DNA of 64,000 nt from contig NZ_CP117835.1 in assembly GCF_029094545.1 (NCBI RefSeq), positions 2,646,001 to 2,710,000 of the forward strand, given 5' to 3'. The notes beneath the pieces were generated by a model. The model made no database searches. It was not told where the DNA came from and was given only the letters and a program-made list of their open reading frames with translations. The position numbers were made by a program, and so were the translations under genes. Origin of the DNA: Alkalihalophilus pseudofirmus (GTDB taxonomy: Bacteria > Bacillota > Bacilli > Bacillales > Bacillaceae_D). Each line of letters begins with the position of its first letter. Within the stretch, counting starts at the first letter, position 1. Below are positions 32,961 through 42,951 of this stretch, piece by piece.

Positions 32961-33890
32961 TTAATTTGCGACAGGGCTTATAGAGGGTTGTCTTACAAGC
33001 GCGGGGTGAATGATACATTGATAGGCTTGATCAGGTGATAGTGATTCTTCTTGAAGTCCAATCAAAACTTGGTTGGAATGGTACACTTGTCCATCATGTT
33101 CAATCGAGACACTATCTGGTTTAATGGCCGTTAGAAATGGATTGCTCTGTCCAATTACTTTATACGGAATAATCTTCGTCCTCTTCATCCATTCATCTGA
33201 TAATTTGCTACCTGAATCATTAAATACGTCTAAAGTTGAGATAGCAGAAATGACATCTTGTCCGAACGTTTCCTCTAAGCAAGTTGTCTCAATGATCATG
33301 ACTGGCACACGTGTTATAGGATCATGCAGCTTATTGCCACTATCTATTAGGCCTTGTGTTTTAATAGACTGGCCAAAGAGGTGAATCGTAACGATTGCTA
33401 GCTGCTCGTAATGAATTTTTTTCACTTCAATCGTCTCGATTCTAGCTTTAGAAAAATACCATACGAGTGGAAATCCAAAGACTACAAACACCCAGCTGAT
33501 TCCGCTCCCAAACCCGGCTTGTGCAGGAGAGGAAACAGCAGCTAGAAAATCAATTTCAGTCTGCCAAAAAAAGTGAAGAGCAAACAATCCACCGCCAGTC
33601 ATAAAGGTGACAAAGTAAAACATCAATAGTCCCTGAAAGAAATAACTCCATCTCTTAAAACCAAATGCGATAAGGATTATAAATATAGAATAGATTGCTT
33701 TCATCCAAGGCTGATAGAATAAAGCGCCTAATGGTGTGAACATCAAAAAAACAATCAAAGATGCAAAAAGCGCGCCAACTATAAAGCGGATTCGGTTAAA
33801 TCGTCTCTTTAGTACAATGGCTGTGAGAGCAATTAATAAATAATCAATACAAAAATTAAGAAACCAGATTACATCAAGATAAAGAGTCAT
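32961..33890 (-). CDS. spoIIGA: SpoIIGA, pro-sigma-E processing aspartic protease
   Basis: 309 aa. Five membrane segments in the N-terminal half and a cytoplasmic aspartic protease domain with the active-site motif GLIDSGNKLHDPI. It is activated by the forespore signal SpoIIR and cleaves pro-SigE. I chose the ATG at 33890 (MTLYLDVIWFLNF) behind AGAAGGGATG. Confidence 0.95.
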   Translation of the reverse strand: MTLYLDVIWFLNFCIDYLLIALTAIVLKRRFNRIRFIVGALFASLIVFLMFTPLGALFYQPWMKAIYSIFIILIAFGFKRWSYFFQGLLMFYFVTFMTGGGLFALHFFWQTEIDFLAAVSSPAQAGFGSGISWVFVVFGFPLVWYFSKARIETIEVKKIHYEQLAIVTIHLFGQSIKTQGLIDSGNKLHDPITRVPVMIIETTCLEETFGQDVISAISTLDVFNDSGSKLSDEWMKRTKIIPYKVIGQSNPFLTAIKPDSVSIEHDGQVYHSNQVLIGLQEESLSPDQAYQCIIHPALVRQPSISPVAN

Positions 33891-33921
33891 CGCATCCCTT
33901 CTTACCATTCTTTTGAAATTA

Positions 33922-33965
33922 AGTATATATAAAGTCTATTAATTAGTCTGTCAATTCATGACGAG
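33922..33965 (-). promoter_or_regulatory. Candidate Spo0A-dependent promoter of spoIIG
   Basis: On the minus strand TTGACA (33954-33949) is followed by TATACT after 21 bases (33927-33922), close to the long-spacer layout known for B. subtilis spoIIG; a TATATA at 17 bases also exists. On the plus strand two 0A-box-like sequences, TGTCAAT (33949) and TGACGAG (33959), are exactly 10 bases apart, against consensus TGNCGAA. Confidence 0.55.
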
Positions 33966-34032
33966 TAATTCGATGTAATTTTGATAGATTTTCACTGAAT
34001 ATGTCTATCTCTGGACGAAGAGTATAAAACAT

Positions 34033-34065
34033 AAAAAAAAGCATCAGCGCTAGGCGCTGATGCTT
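34033..34065 (-). terminator. Terminator after ftsZ
   Basis: AAGCATCAGCGC and GCGCTGATGCTT form a perfect 12-bp stem around a 3-base loop, followed by eight T residues on the minus strand. Confidence 0.92.
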
Positions 34066-34071
34066 CCCTTG

Positions 34072-35217
34072 TTATCTTGAACGATTTCTACGATTACGTA
34101 AGAACGTAGGAATATCTAATGTGTCAGAAGAATCTTGAGGTTGCGGTGCTTGCTGCTGGAACCTAGATTCTTTTTGAGGTTCTTCTTGCTGTGGTTTTGC
34201 TTGTTGTTGTTGTTGCTGTTGTTTCATTTGATTTTGAGGTGTTTGACGCTGAGGTTTATTTTCAGTGTCATCAAATCCAGTTGCAATAACAGTAACAACG
34301 ATTTCATCTTTTAAATTCTCATTAATAACGGAACCAAAGATCATGTTCACTTCAGCATCTGAAGCTGCAGAAACAATCTCAGCTGCTTCATGCACTTCAT
34401 ATAAACTTAAGTTAGATCCACCCGTAATATTCATTAAAACACCTTGTGCGCCATCAACAGATGTTTCAAGTAATGGACTTGAGATGGCTTTTTTAGCCGC
34501 TTCAGATGCTCTGTTCTCACCTGTAGCAATCCCAATACCCATTAATGCTGAACCTTTATCTGTCATAATTGTTTTCACATCGGCGAAGTCAAGGTTAATT
34601 AATCCAGGTACAGCAATCAAGTCAGAAATACCTTGTACACCTTGACGAAGCACGTTATCTGCTTCACGGAATGCTTCAAGCATCGGTGTGTTTTTATCAA
34701 CAATTTCAAGAAGACGGTCATTTGGAATCACAATAAGTGTATCTACTTTTTCTTTTAAAGCTTGAATTCCTGTAGCTGCCTGCGTTTGACGTTTACGGCC
34801 TTCAAACGTAAATGGACGTGTAACAACACCTACTGTTAAAGCTCCAATTTCTTTAGCAACCTCTGCAATAACAGGCGCTGCACCAGTCCCTGTTCCACCA
34901 CCCATACCAGCAGTGATAAATACCATGTCAGCACCTTGAAGTGCTTCTTCTAAATGCTCGCGGCTTTCTTCAGCAGCTTTTTTCCCGATTTCAGGATTTG
35001 CTCCTGCACCAAGACCGCGTGTTAACTTTCCGCCTAGCTGAAGTTTAGTTTCAGCTTTCGATAAGTGGAGGGCTTGAGCATCTGTATTAACTGCAATAAA
35101 CTCTACTCCTTGCAGTCCATTTTCAATCATTCGGTTAACGGCATTACTACCGCCGCCACCTACACCAATAACTTTTATCTGTGCTAACTGATCCATATCC
35201 ATTTCAAATTCTAACAT
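34072..35217 (-). CDS. ftsZ: Cell division GTPase FtsZ
   Basis: 381-aa tubulin homologue forming the division ring. The GTP signature loop [12 protein letters not shown] and the synergy region [11 protein letters not shown] are intact, and the C-terminal binding tail [14 protein letters not shown] recruits FtsA, SepF and other partners. The linker between is glutamine-rich, with a run of seven Gln. Co-transcribed with ftsA (38-base gap). Confidence 0.97.
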   Translation of the reverse strand: MLEFEMDMDQLAQIKVIGVGGGGSNAVNRMIENGLQGVEFIAVNTDAQALHLSKAETKLQLGGKLTRGLGAGANPEIGKKAAEESREHLEEALQGADMVFITAGMGGGTGTGAAPVIAEVAKEIGALTVGVVTRPFTFEGRKRQTQAATGIQALKEKVDTLIVIPNDRLLEIVDKNTPMLEAFREADNVLRQGVQGISDLIAVPGLINLDFADVKTIMTDKGSALMGIGIATGENRASEAAKKAISSPLLETSVDGAQGVLMNITGGSNLSLYEVHEAAEIVSAASDAEVNMIFGSVINENLKDEIVVTVIATGFDDTENKPQRQTPQNQMKQQQQQQQAKPQQEEPQKESRFQQQAPQPQDSSDTLDIPTFLRNRRNRSR

Positions 35218-35255
35218 TTAAGGTCCCCCTAATCAGACTATTGCCTCGTTCGCTC

Positions 35256-36548
35256 TTATTCAAAGAACACTTTAAACCAATTCTTCATCTTAGATTTAGC
35301 TTTTGGTTTTTCTTCTGTTCTTGATTGTGCTTTTTCATTCTTCGTACTGCGTTTCTGATCTTGCGGTTGTTCTGTCGCTTCATAATCTGCTACAGAAGCA
35401 GCAATTTCTTTGCCTTGAATTTTAACATTTTTGTACGCAAATTGTATCAAACCAACACTTGTTGTGTACTGAGGTTCACGTACACCAATGTAATCAGGTA
35501 TAGCTACCCTGACGTTACCTTGCAATAACTCCTTAGCAAGTTCTAACACTCCAGGAATCATCACGGTCCCGCCCGTTAAGACATAGCCACTTGGAAAGTC
35601 TCGATAGCCCAGCCTCATGATCTCCTTATAGATCAGCTCAAACACTTCTTCCATACGAGGTTCAATAATATGAGCTAAATCATATTGGCTGAATTCATCT
35701 TTTTCTCCACTGCCGATAGCAGAAACGCTAAAGCGCTCCTCATCAGAAGCTTCATCAATAAAAGAGTGCCCGTATTTTACTTTAATTCGTTCCGCTTCTT
35801 CCGTCGACACCCTCAGGCCAATCGCTATGTCATTGGTAATATGATCCCCGCCGATTGGAAGAACAGATGTTGACTGGAGTGTACCCTGTTCAAAAACTGA
35901 TACAGTAGCGGAACCGCCGCCAATATCAATCAAACAAACTCCGAGATTCTTCTCATCTTTTGAGATAGCAACAGAACCAGATGCAAGCGGCTGCAGACAA
36001 ATATCTGCAATTTGTAACCCTGCGCGTTCCACACATCTAAGTAAATTATGTAATATGGTCTTAGATCCAGTAATAATTGTACCTTCCATTTCTAACCTAA
36101 CACCAATCATTCCACGTGGATCGTTAATTTCATCTAAACCATCTACTACAAACTGCTTCGGAATAACATCGATAATTTCTCGCTCTGGCGGAATAGATAC
36201 AACTTGTGCAGCATCGATCACTCGAGCGATATCTTCATCACCAATTTCACGGTCAGGGCTTGAAACAGCGACAACTCCGTGACACGGCTGTAATTGAACA
36301 TGGTTGCCATTCACTCCGACTATGACTTGTTTAATCGATAGCCCTACCATTCTCTCAGCTTGTTCAACTGCTCTTTTTATAGATCGAACAGTCTCATCAA
36401 TATCTACAATTGCACCTTTTCTAATTCCTTCAGAATGAGTGTTTCCTACTCCAATTATATTAATTGTTCCGTTGGCCACTTCTCCTATGATTACTCGCAC
36501 ATTGGATGTACCGATGTCAAGACTTACATAGATTTCACTGTTGTTCAA
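35256..36548 (-). CDS. ftsA: Cell division protein FtsA
   Basis: 430-aa actin-like ATPase that ties FtsZ to the membrane through a C-terminal amphipathic helix (KMKNWFKVFFE). N-terminal YVSLDIGTSNVRVIIGE and DIGGGSATVSVF nucleotide motifs and the 1C domain are visible. The start is a TTG behind AAAGGAGG, giving MNNSEIYVSLD as in Bacillus. Confidence 0.96.
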   Translation of the reverse strand: MNNSEIYVSLDIGTSNVRVIIGEVANGTINIIGVGNTHSEGIRKGAIVDIDETVRSIKRAVEQAERMVGLSIKQVIVGVNGNHVQLQPCHGVVAVSSPDREIGDEDIARVIDAAQVVSIPPEREIIDVIPKQFVVDGLDEINDPRGMIGVRLEMEGTIITGSKTILHNLLRCVERAGLQIADICLQPLASGSVAISKDEKNLGVCLIDIGGGSATVSVFEQGTLQSTSVLPIGGDHITNDIAIGLRVSTEEAERIKVKYGHSFIDEASDEERFSVSAIGSGEKDEFSQYDLAHIIEPRMEEVFELIYKEIMRLGYRDFPSGYVLTGGTVMIPGVLELAKELLQGNVRVAIPDYIGVREPQYTTSVGLIQFAYKNVKIQGKEIAASVADYEATEQPQDQKRSTKNEKAQSRTEEKPKAKSKMKNWFKVFFE

Positions 36549-36632
36549 ACTGTGGCACCTCCTTTTAACTAATCCCGATTTTCATTGTTTCATAAGTTTT
36601 TTTAGAAATTGGGCTTACCATACCGAAGCTCA

Positions 36633-36661
36633 AATGTTGAATATTAGAATTATTCAACATT
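36633..36661 (-). repeat. 11-bp palindrome upstream of ftsA
   Basis: AATGTTGAATA and TATTCAACATT form a perfect inverted repeat with a 7-base centre (TTAGAAT), 85 bases upstream of the ftsA start and 61 bases after the sbp region boundary. No T run follows in either direction. It may be an operator or an RNA hairpin. Confidence 0.6.
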
Positions 36662-36721
36662 AAGCTTGGTTTTCCTTTTAAAATCGCTCATTTTCTTTTT
36701 TTTTCATTAATTTAATGGTTT

Positions 36722-37081
36722 TTAAGCTTGTCCTTCACTTCGTTTAGCCTGCCACTTAGATAGTAACATACGCCTGATCACTGCAATATTATTAAAAAGT
36801 CGCACACCAAAAGCAAAAATCGCTGCTAGGTATAAGTCTACACCAAGATGGACACCTAGAAAAGCCAAACCTGCAGCAAGTAAAATATTAAAGAAAAAAC
36901 CGGTCACAAATACATTTGAGTCAAAGGTCTCCTGTAAGTGCGCTCGAATCCCGCCAAATAAAGTATCTAAAGCAGCCAAAACGGCGATGGATAAATAGTT
37001 TGAATACTCTGCAGGGACTCTAAATTCGGTCATTATACCTAATAAAACACCAAGAAGTAATCCTATTAACGGAAGCCACAT
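36722..37081 (-). CDS. sbp: Small basic protein Sbp
   Basis: 119-aa membrane protein (DUF1290) with three or four hydrophobic segments and a basic C-terminus. It is consistently found just upstream of ftsA in Bacillaceae. Function unknown. Start ATG behind AGGAGGGG, 6 bases after the ylxX stop. Confidence 0.88.
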   Translation of the reverse strand: MWLPLIGLLLGVLLGIMTEFRVPAEYSNYLSIAVLAALDTLFGGIRAHLQETFDSNVFVTGFFFNILLAAGLAFLGVHLGVDLYLAAIFAFGVRLFNNIAVIRRMLLSKWQAKRSEGQA

Positions 37082-37087
37082 CGAATG

Positions 37088-37798
37088 TTACCCCTCCTTT
37101 ACTTCTTCCATATATCTTACGCGAGGTGTTTGATCGTATCCAGGCAATGTTAAGTCCCCCACTTGCTCCACTGTTAACATGAAACCATCTATTTCAAAAT
37201 ATTCAACAGACTCTGATACAATCATGCGGTTAGCAAGCCTCTCTGGATCATCCGTCAACACTTTCACTTTAAGAGGGGTAGGAGGAAGCCTGCGATAATT
37301 TAGGTGTGTAATTCCATTTACGTCCCTAAAAGCAGAGGTTGTAATCAGCCTTTCATCTGCTACTGCAATATGAGTGGCACCATATACATTCAGCTCGTTC
37401 ACTAGATATCGAAAACGTTCTGGTGATGGTGTTCTTCTCATTAAATGAGGGGCTCGTTCATCATAAAAGGGCTCTATCGTAAGGATAACACCTGATCCGC
37501 TTACCTCAGTTAATCCAGCCTCTACCCGCAGGTCACTTATCTGCTGATCCAAAACATCTGTTAAATGATTTTGGTCGGAATTTTGAGGCGAACTGTACTG
37601 AGCTATTAATTCTTGCGCTTTATTTATTTCGTTCGTTAAATACCTTTCTCTCTCACGTTCTTGCTCAATTTCCTGACGCAATTCTCTTATGTCACGCGTA
37701 TCACGCACAACAGGTTCTTGGGTTGTTTTAAATTGAATTGCGAGCATAAACCCGATAATAAAAACCACAATAGTAAAAATCCATTTACGTTCCAACAA
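37088..37798 (-). CDS. ylxX: YlxX, DUF881 protein
   Basis: 236 aa: one N-terminal membrane anchor (IFTIVVFIIGFMLAIQF), a coiled-coil stretch (about residues 35-70) and an extracytoplasmic DUF881 domain. Start TTG with GGGTGGGTGATGG upstream. Adjacent to a second DUF881 gene (ylxW), an old tandem duplication in the dcw cluster. Function unproven; location and topology suggest a divisome accessory. Confidence 0.85.
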   Translation of the reverse strand: MLERKWIFTIVVFIIGFMLAIQFKTTQEPVVRDTRDIRELRQEIEQERERERYLTNEINKAQELIAQYSSPQNSDQNHLTDVLDQQISDLRVEAGLTEVSGSGVILTIEPFYDERAPHLMRRTPSPERFRYLVNELNVYGATHIAVADERLITTSAFRDVNGITHLNYRRLPPTPLKVKVLTDDPERLANRMIVSESVEYFEIDGFMLTVEQVGDLTLPGYDQTPRVRYMEEVKEG

Positions 37799-37801
37799 CC
37801 A

Positions 37802-38524
37802 TCACCCACCCTCTGTTAAATATGGGTCGAGTTCAATTAACCCTTGCTGTTGGATTCTAATACTAATCCCGTCATTTAACAGCTGGTCCTTTACTCCTCC
37901 GACGAGAGAAATGGCTTGTTCAAACTTCTCTCCATCCCCAATAGCTGTGACCACAAACGGCGCATAAGATGTATTACCATCAATAATAATAACCGGCCCT
38001 GCACATTGAATGTAGGATTTATGAGAAATGCGATGTCCATTTATTGCAATAGCCTCTGCGCCTGCTACAAAGAGCTCATGAACTACTTTTTGAACATGGA
38101 TCTCATGTACAATGTAATCATTAGGGTTTGACCCTTCAGGAACATAGGATGCATCTTCCAAAGTCACTTCTAATCCAGGTCCTTTAACAGGTACATTCCC
38201 TACCACCTTACGAAGCCGATCTAGATCTTCAATCAAATTTGTCGTACGAAGTTCTTGTTCCGCACTTTCAGATGCTATGTCGTCTTCAAGCAGCCGAACT
38301 TCTGTCTGATATTCCCTAAGTTCCTCTTGTAACTCTTGATTTCGCTCTTGTAAATGTGAAATCTGGTTACGAAGCTCATCCTCATGTCTCCACTGCCTTT
38401 CATAACCAGGTGTTAATTCAGCCTGTCTTTCATTCGTCAGTTCATAGCTCAGTGCCAGAATAAAGCCAGTTACGAGCAGAACGAAGGATAAGATTACATG
38501 TTTACCCTTCACTTTCAACTTCAC
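37802..38524 (-). CDS. ylxW: YlxW, DUF881 protein
   Basis: 240 aa with the same plan as YlxX: membrane anchor (VILSFVLLVTGFILALSY), coiled coil (HEDELRNQISHLQERNQELQ region) and DUF881 domain. I chose a GTG start at 38524, 9 bases after GAGGAGG, so the gene overlaps the end of divIB by 23 bases. A longer frame to an ATG at 38557 would run further into divIB without a ribosome site. Confidence 0.83.
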   Translation of the reverse strand: MKLKVKGKHVILSFVLLVTGFILALSYELTNERQAELTPGYERQWRHEDELRNQISHLQERNQELQEELREYQTEVRLLEDDIASESAEQELRTTNLIEDLDRLRKVVGNVPVKGPGLEVTLEDASYVPEGSNPNDYIVHEIHVQKVVHELFVAGAEAIAINGHRISHKSYIQCAGPVIIIDGNTSYAPFVVTAIGDGEKFEQAISLVGGVKDQLLNDGISIRIQQQGLIELDPYLTEGG

Positions 38525-39287
38525 TATCTTCTTCCTCCTCAAGGTCAAAATCCTCAAAATACGGACTCATCTTCATGTGTAATATCCCTTTTCTTGAAGG
38601 GTCAAGTTCTCGCACGATTGAAGGATAAGGAAGCATTCTAGAAGAGAAGTCTTTAATTGTGGAATGTACTTCTAACCCATCATTCATATGTATGATCACT
38701 TCATCTGATTCCGTCTCAGTCTGCGAATAGAAAATCTCTGACATTCGTGCGATTAATTGTTCAGGTGTATTGATCAACTCTTGAGCAAATTCCGTCAAGG
38801 CTTCTCCCTGCTCCCACCCAATTAAAATAGGAGCATCTGCAGGAAATTGATGTCGTGGCAGTTCACTTAAAAATGTGCCGCTTTCTAGCAATGGGTAATA
38901 CTTGCCATCCGAATATAAATAACCAATACGGGAATGCTCATGCACATTTAAGACAACTGTAGTTGGGAATTTTCGGCTGATTGTGACATTGGCAATTTCA
39001 GGACGAATCAATAAATGATTGCGGATTTCTTCTTCATCAAGATTCCACATGCTTGTCCCAGTTGTTAACTGAGAGCTCTCAATCACTTGGTCATCACTTA
39101 TTAAAAAATTCCCTTCTACTTCTATCGTTCGTATATGACTTAAAGGAGATTGAAAATAGACCATTAATAATAATAACAAAAAGAAAAGCGATAAAAAGAA
39201 CAGCAGCCTTCTGTTGGCTCTTTGCTTACGCTGTTCTTTTAGTGAAGGTATCCGCTCATTAATGGTAACCACTTTTTCATTACTCAT
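38502..39287 (-). CDS. divIB: Cell division protein DivIB (FtsQ)
   Basis: 261-aa bitopic membrane protein: cytoplasmic N-terminus rich in Arg and Lys, one membrane span (FFLSLFFLLLLLMVYF), a POTRA domain (SHIRTIEVEGNFLISDDQV) and a beta domain. The C-terminus is a short acidic tail. It forms a complex with FtsL and DivIC in septal peptidoglycan synthesis. Confidence 0.94.
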   Translation of the reverse strand: MSNEKVVTINERIPSLKEQRKQRANRRLLFFLSLFFLLLLLMVYFQSPLSHIRTIEVEGNFLISDDQVIESSQLTTGTSMWNLDEEEIRNHLLIRPEIANVTISRKFPTTVVLNVHEHSRIGYLYSDGKYYPLLESGTFLSELPRHQFPADAPILIGWEQGEALTEFAQELINTPEQLIARMSEIFYSQTETESDEVIIHMNDGLEVHSTIKDFSSRMLPYPSIVRELDPSRKGILHMKMSPYFEDFDLEEEEDSEVESEG

Positions 39288-39416
39288 TGTCCATCCCCCG
39301 ATTATCGTCTCCGATACAATAGTATAATAGCCGAATCCTTTTTCATAGGTATATAAGAGGGGCTATCTTTACATTTGTTTAATTATACCATAGACAAACG
39401 AGAGATTCACTGATGT

Positions 39417-40334
39417 TTAAGGGGTTTTAAGCTTTCTTCCAATCATTTCTACTTCTGTCTCCATTTCAATTCCTTTTGACTCTTTAATCGTTTCTTTAGC
39501 ATGCTTAATTAAATTCAACACATCTTCAGCTTTTGCACTGTCAACATTTACGATGAAATTTGCATGCATATCCGATATTTGAGCACCGCCAATTTGGTAG
39601 CCCTTTAAGCCAGCTTCTTCTATCAAAGCACCAGCATGGTTTGGCAGTGGATTACGGAACACACTGCCGCATGTTGGATGACTCCACGGCTGTGTTTCGC
39701 GGCGATAATCTTTATTCTTTTGCATGTGTTTAACAATCTCTTCTTTCTCACCCTTTTTAAGCTTAAAGACTGCTTCTACACAAATCCCCTTTTCATGTTG
39801 AAGGCGTGATGTACGGTAAGAGAACTCCATATCGCTTCCCTTAATCCATTCAAGGCGGCCATCAGGGTACAGAACACGCGCCTTGATTAGTATATCTGCT
39901 ACTTCCGCCCCATGAGCACCAGCATTCATGAAAACAGCTCCGCCCACTGAACCTGGAATTCCCCCTGCAAACTCCAAACCAGATAGACCTTGGCGGCTGA
40001 TAATCGTTACTAATTTAATTAACGGATAACCCCCGCCCACTGTAATTTCTTCATCATCAATCTCTAAATGATCTAAGCCTTTACCAAGCTTAATGACAAC
40101 GCCTTCGATCCCTTCATCGGAAACAAGCAGATTAGAACCTCTGCCGATTGCACGCCAAGGGACTCCTGCTCCCTTCACTATTTCCATCGTATTGATTAAG
40201 CCTTCTATATTTGCTGGTTCAACTAAAACATCAGCTGGTCCGCCGATTTTCCATGTTGTGTGCTGGCTAAGCGGCTCACTCACTTTAATCGTTCCAACTT
40301 CTTTTTCTTTTAACTTTTGAATAACATGCTCCAT
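39417..40334 (-). CDS. murB: UDP-N-acetylenolpyruvoylglucosamine reductase
   Basis: 305-aa FAD enzyme that makes UDP-MurNAc. FAD-binding [38 protein letters not shown] and the active-site region [11 protein letters not shown] (type II MurB) are present. The start at 40334 follows AGAGGGATG. Confidence 0.95.
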   Translation of the reverse strand: MEHVIQKLKEKEVGTIKVSEPLSQHTTWKIGGPADVLVEPANIEGLINTMEIVKGAGVPWRAIGRGSNLLVSDEGIEGVVIKLGKGLDHLEIDDEEITVGGGYPLIKLVTIISRQGLSGLEFAGGIPGSVGGAVFMNAGAHGAEVADILIKARVLYPDGRLEWIKGSDMEFSYRTSRLQHEKGICVEAVFKLKKGEKEEIVKHMQKNKDYRRETQPWSHPTCGSVFRNPLPNHAGALIEEAGLKGYQIGGAQISDMHANFIVNVDSAKAEDVLNLIKHAKETIKESKGIEMETEVEMIGRKLKTP

Positions 40335-40426
40335 TCTTACATCCCTCTTTCTACAATCCCGCATTCTTCTTGATGATTCTATTTTTTGTCGCCTCGTATA
40401 TCTTCATATTCTATGTGTTTTGCTAC

Positions 40427-41518
40427 TCAGCGTGAAACGTCTTTTAAGACATTCATTAAATCATTCGCTGCCGTTGGCACACCAAGCTTTAACGCGGCAC
40501 CATGCATCTTTTCCCACGTTTCTTGTTCATTAAACACCGAATCAATATCTTGTAGTAATTGTTCACCATTCATTTCTTTTTCAAGACGAACAATGGCAGC
40601 CCCGCCTTCTTCAAGAGACCTTGCATTTTTCTCTTGATGGTTATTTGTCACATAAGGACTTGGGATAAGAATACTTGGCAGGCCAAGTGCTGTCAGTTCT
40701 GCAAGTGTCGTTGCTCCTGCTCTTGCCACCACCAAGTCTACTGCCCCCAAAACATCCGGCATGTTATGAATGAAAGGTTTTATGATTACATTTTCAGGGC
40801 TGCCTGCCTCTTCTACCCTCTTAGCAACAGCATCAAAATGTACGGCACCTGTCACATAGATAAATTGATAGTTTCTAGTGGAAGCTTGCTTTAATACACT
40901 AATAAACGCATCATTAATCGGTTTTGCACCGCGGCTGCCACCCACAATTAAGACCGTTTTTTTAGTTTTATCCAGCCCTAGTGATTTTGCTCCAGCAGCT
41001 GCATTTACACTTTTTACCTCTGTTGCACGTGGATTCCCAGTAAATACCACCTTTTCTTTAGGGAAGTATTCAGATGCTGCATTAAAGCAGATAGCTACTT
41101 TATTTACATATCTGCTAAGAAATTTATTTGTTAAGCCAGGAACGCTATTCTGCTCATGAATAACCGTTGGAATTCCCATTTTTGCTGCAGCATAAACAAC
41201 TGGTCCGCACACGTATCCCCCTGTGCCGATCACTACATCTGGTTTAAATTCCTTCATCATTCTCTTGCTGTCTTTTGTACCCTTTAAAAAGCGTAGCACG
41301 GTCTTAACATTATCCACTGATAGTTTCCGTCTAAATCCGGTGATATGTATCGTTTTAAATGGAATTCCCTCTCTTGGGACAAGTTCACTTTCTAGCCCTT
41401 TTTCCGTACCAATATATAAAATCTCTGCTTGGGGATCTTGTTTCTTTATTTCCTTAATTAAGGATAAGGCAGGATAAATATGTCCGCCTGTACCTCCACC
41501 GCTCACTACTACTCTCAT
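40427..41518 (-). CDS. murG: MurG, lipid II-forming GlcNAc transferase
   Basis: 363-aa GT28 glycosyltransferase adding GlcNAc to lipid I on the inner membrane face. Motifs [12 protein letters not shown] (N-terminal), [12 protein letters not shown], and the donor site [26 protein letters not shown] are intact. Confidence 0.96.
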   Translation of the reverse strand: MRVVVSGGGTGGHIYPALSLIKEIKKQDPQAEILYIGTEKGLESELVPREGIPFKTIHITGFRRKLSVDNVKTVLRFLKGTKDSKRMMKEFKPDVVIGTGGYVCGPVVYAAAKMGIPTVIHEQNSVPGLTNKFLSRYVNKVAICFNAASEYFPKEKVVFTGNPRATEVKSVNAAAGAKSLGLDKTKKTVLIVGGSRGAKPINDAFISVLKQASTRNYQFIYVTGAVHFDAVAKRVEEAGSPENVIIKPFIHNMPDVLGAVDLVVARAGATTLAELTALGLPSILIPSPYVTNNHQEKNARSLEEGGAAIVRLEKEMNGEQLLQDIDSVFNEQETWEKMHGAALKLGVPTAANDLMNVLKDVSR

Positions 41519-41633
41519 ATTGTACCTCCAACAATTGTTTCATATTGTTCATTTTATCACGAACAATGCTTGGTTTATACCGCAATTCTGTGTGATTTTT
41601 TGTAGGAATCGCCTACTACCGCTTGTTTCCCAC

Positions 41634-41667
41634 AAAAAAGTGACTCTCCTGAAAAAAGAAGAGTCAC
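41634..41667 (-). terminator. Terminator after spoVE
   Basis: On the minus strand GTGACTCTTC pairs with GGAGAGTCAC around an 8-base A/T loop, followed by six T residues. It separates spoVE from murG, implying a separate promoter for murG-murB-divIB. Confidence 0.88.
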
Positions 41668-41687
41668 ATAAATGAGCCATATAGAAA

Positions 41688-42797
41688 TCACATCCTGGCA
41701 TGCCTGCTTATATTCAATAGAACTCCTACAGCAACGAGCATAAGCGTTAAAGAAGAACCTCCGTAACTTAGAAAAGGCAGTGTAATTCCTGTTACCGGCA
41801 TTAAGCCAGTTACTACACCTATATTAATCATTACCTGAATCGCAATCATCCCGATTATTCCTACAGCCAAAAAGCTGCCAAATAAATCTGGTGCTCCTAA
41901 GGCTATCTTAATCCCCCGCCATAACATGATTCCAAATAAAATGATAACAAACAATCCACCTATGAAACCTAACTCTTCTGCTAAGATGGCAAAAATAAAA
42001 TCAGTTTGAGGTTCGGGCAAATAGAAATATTTTTGACGGCTCTCCCCTAACCCCATCCCCATTAACCCGCCAGGACCAATAGCATAGAGTGATTGAATGA
42101 TTTGAAATCCACTGCCGAGAGGGTCGGACCAAGGATCTAGAAATGAGGTAATTCGCTTTATCCGGTAGGGTGCTGATGCAATCAATCCGACGAAACCAGC
42201 AACACCAACCATAGCAAGCCCGACAAAATGACTTATTTTCGCCCCTGCTACAAATATCATCGCTACACAAGTCCCGACCATTACTGCTCCTGTACCAAGG
42301 TCAGGTTGAAGCATAATCATTCCAAAGGCAAGCATGACTAGCGAGAGAGACGGAATGAGTCCTTTTTTGAAAGAAACTATTCTTTTTTGATTCTCAGACA
42401 AATATTTAGCTAGAAACGCAATCATCGCCATTTTCATAAATTCAGAAGGCTGAATGGAAAATGCTCCGACACCAAGCCAGCTTCTGGCCCCGCCTCGAAC
42501 GAGCCCAACACCCGGGATCAAAACGATGACAAGCAATATAAAACAAATAATCAATATTAATTTTGACCACGTTCTCCATGTCCAATAGTCCACATTCATA
42601 ATAAAAATCATGACAACCACACCGACACCGGCAAAAAACAGCTGACGCTTGGCAAAGAAAAAAGCATCATCAAATCTGTATGAGGCCCATGCTTCTGATG
42701 CACTATAAACCATGATCAAACCAATCGTCAGTAAAGCAATCGTTGTTATAAATAATACATAATCTGGTGCATGTCTTTCTTTTTGCAATAGGGACAC
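41688..42797 (-). CDS. spoVE: SpoVE, SEDS glycosyltransferase for spore cortex
   Basis: 369-aa SEDS-family polytopic membrane protein with about ten hydrophobic segments. It includes the family motif AxxxWLGVGAFSIQPSEFMK and the C-terminal LPFLSYGGSSL. Its position between murD and murG and its length match SpoVE, which works with the class B penicillin-binding protein SpoVD also encoded here. It could alternatively act as FtsW; position favours SpoVE. Confidence 0.9.
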   Translation of the reverse strand: MSLLQKERHAPDYVLFITTIALLTIGLIMVYSASEAWASYRFDDAFFFAKRQLFFAGVGVVVMIFIMNVDYWTWRTWSKLILIICFILLVIVLIPGVGLVRGGARSWLGVGAFSIQPSEFMKMAMIAFLAKYLSENQKRIVSFKKGLIPSLSLVMLAFGMIMLQPDLGTGAVMVGTCVAMIFVAGAKISHFVGLAMVGVAGFVGLIASAPYRIKRITSFLDPWSDPLGSGFQIIQSLYAIGPGGLMGMGLGESRQKYFYLPEPQTDFIFAILAEELGFIGGLFVIILFGIMLWRGIKIALGAPDLFGSFLAVGIIGMIAIQVMINIGVVTGLMPVTGITLPFLSYGGSSLTLMLVAVGVLLNISRHARM

Positions 42798-42855
42798 CTC
42801 ATTTTAACCCATTTTGTCTTGCTGCTAAGCTGTCGCAGCCACCTTCTCTCTATAC

Positions 42856-42885
42856 ACCATATGTACAAACCTAGAAAAACATGTC
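42856..42885 (-). promoter_or_regulatory. Candidate sigma-E promoter of spoVE
   Basis: On the minus strand GACATGTT (42885-42878), 14 bases, then CATATGGT (42863-42856). These resemble the mother-cell consensus GTCATATT and CATACAnT. It lies between the murD terminator and spoVE. Confidence 0.4.
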
Positions 42886-42896
42886 CTAAAAAACAT

Positions 42897-42931
42897 GCAA
42901 AAAAGCTGCTACCATTTTAGATAACAGCTTT
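42897..42931 (-). terminator. Terminator after murD
   Basis: On the minus strand AAAGCTGTTATC pairs with GGTAGCAGCTTT around a short loop with one mismatch, followed by six T residues. Confidence 0.8.
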
Positions 42932-42951
42932 CTAACCAATAATTATGCTAT

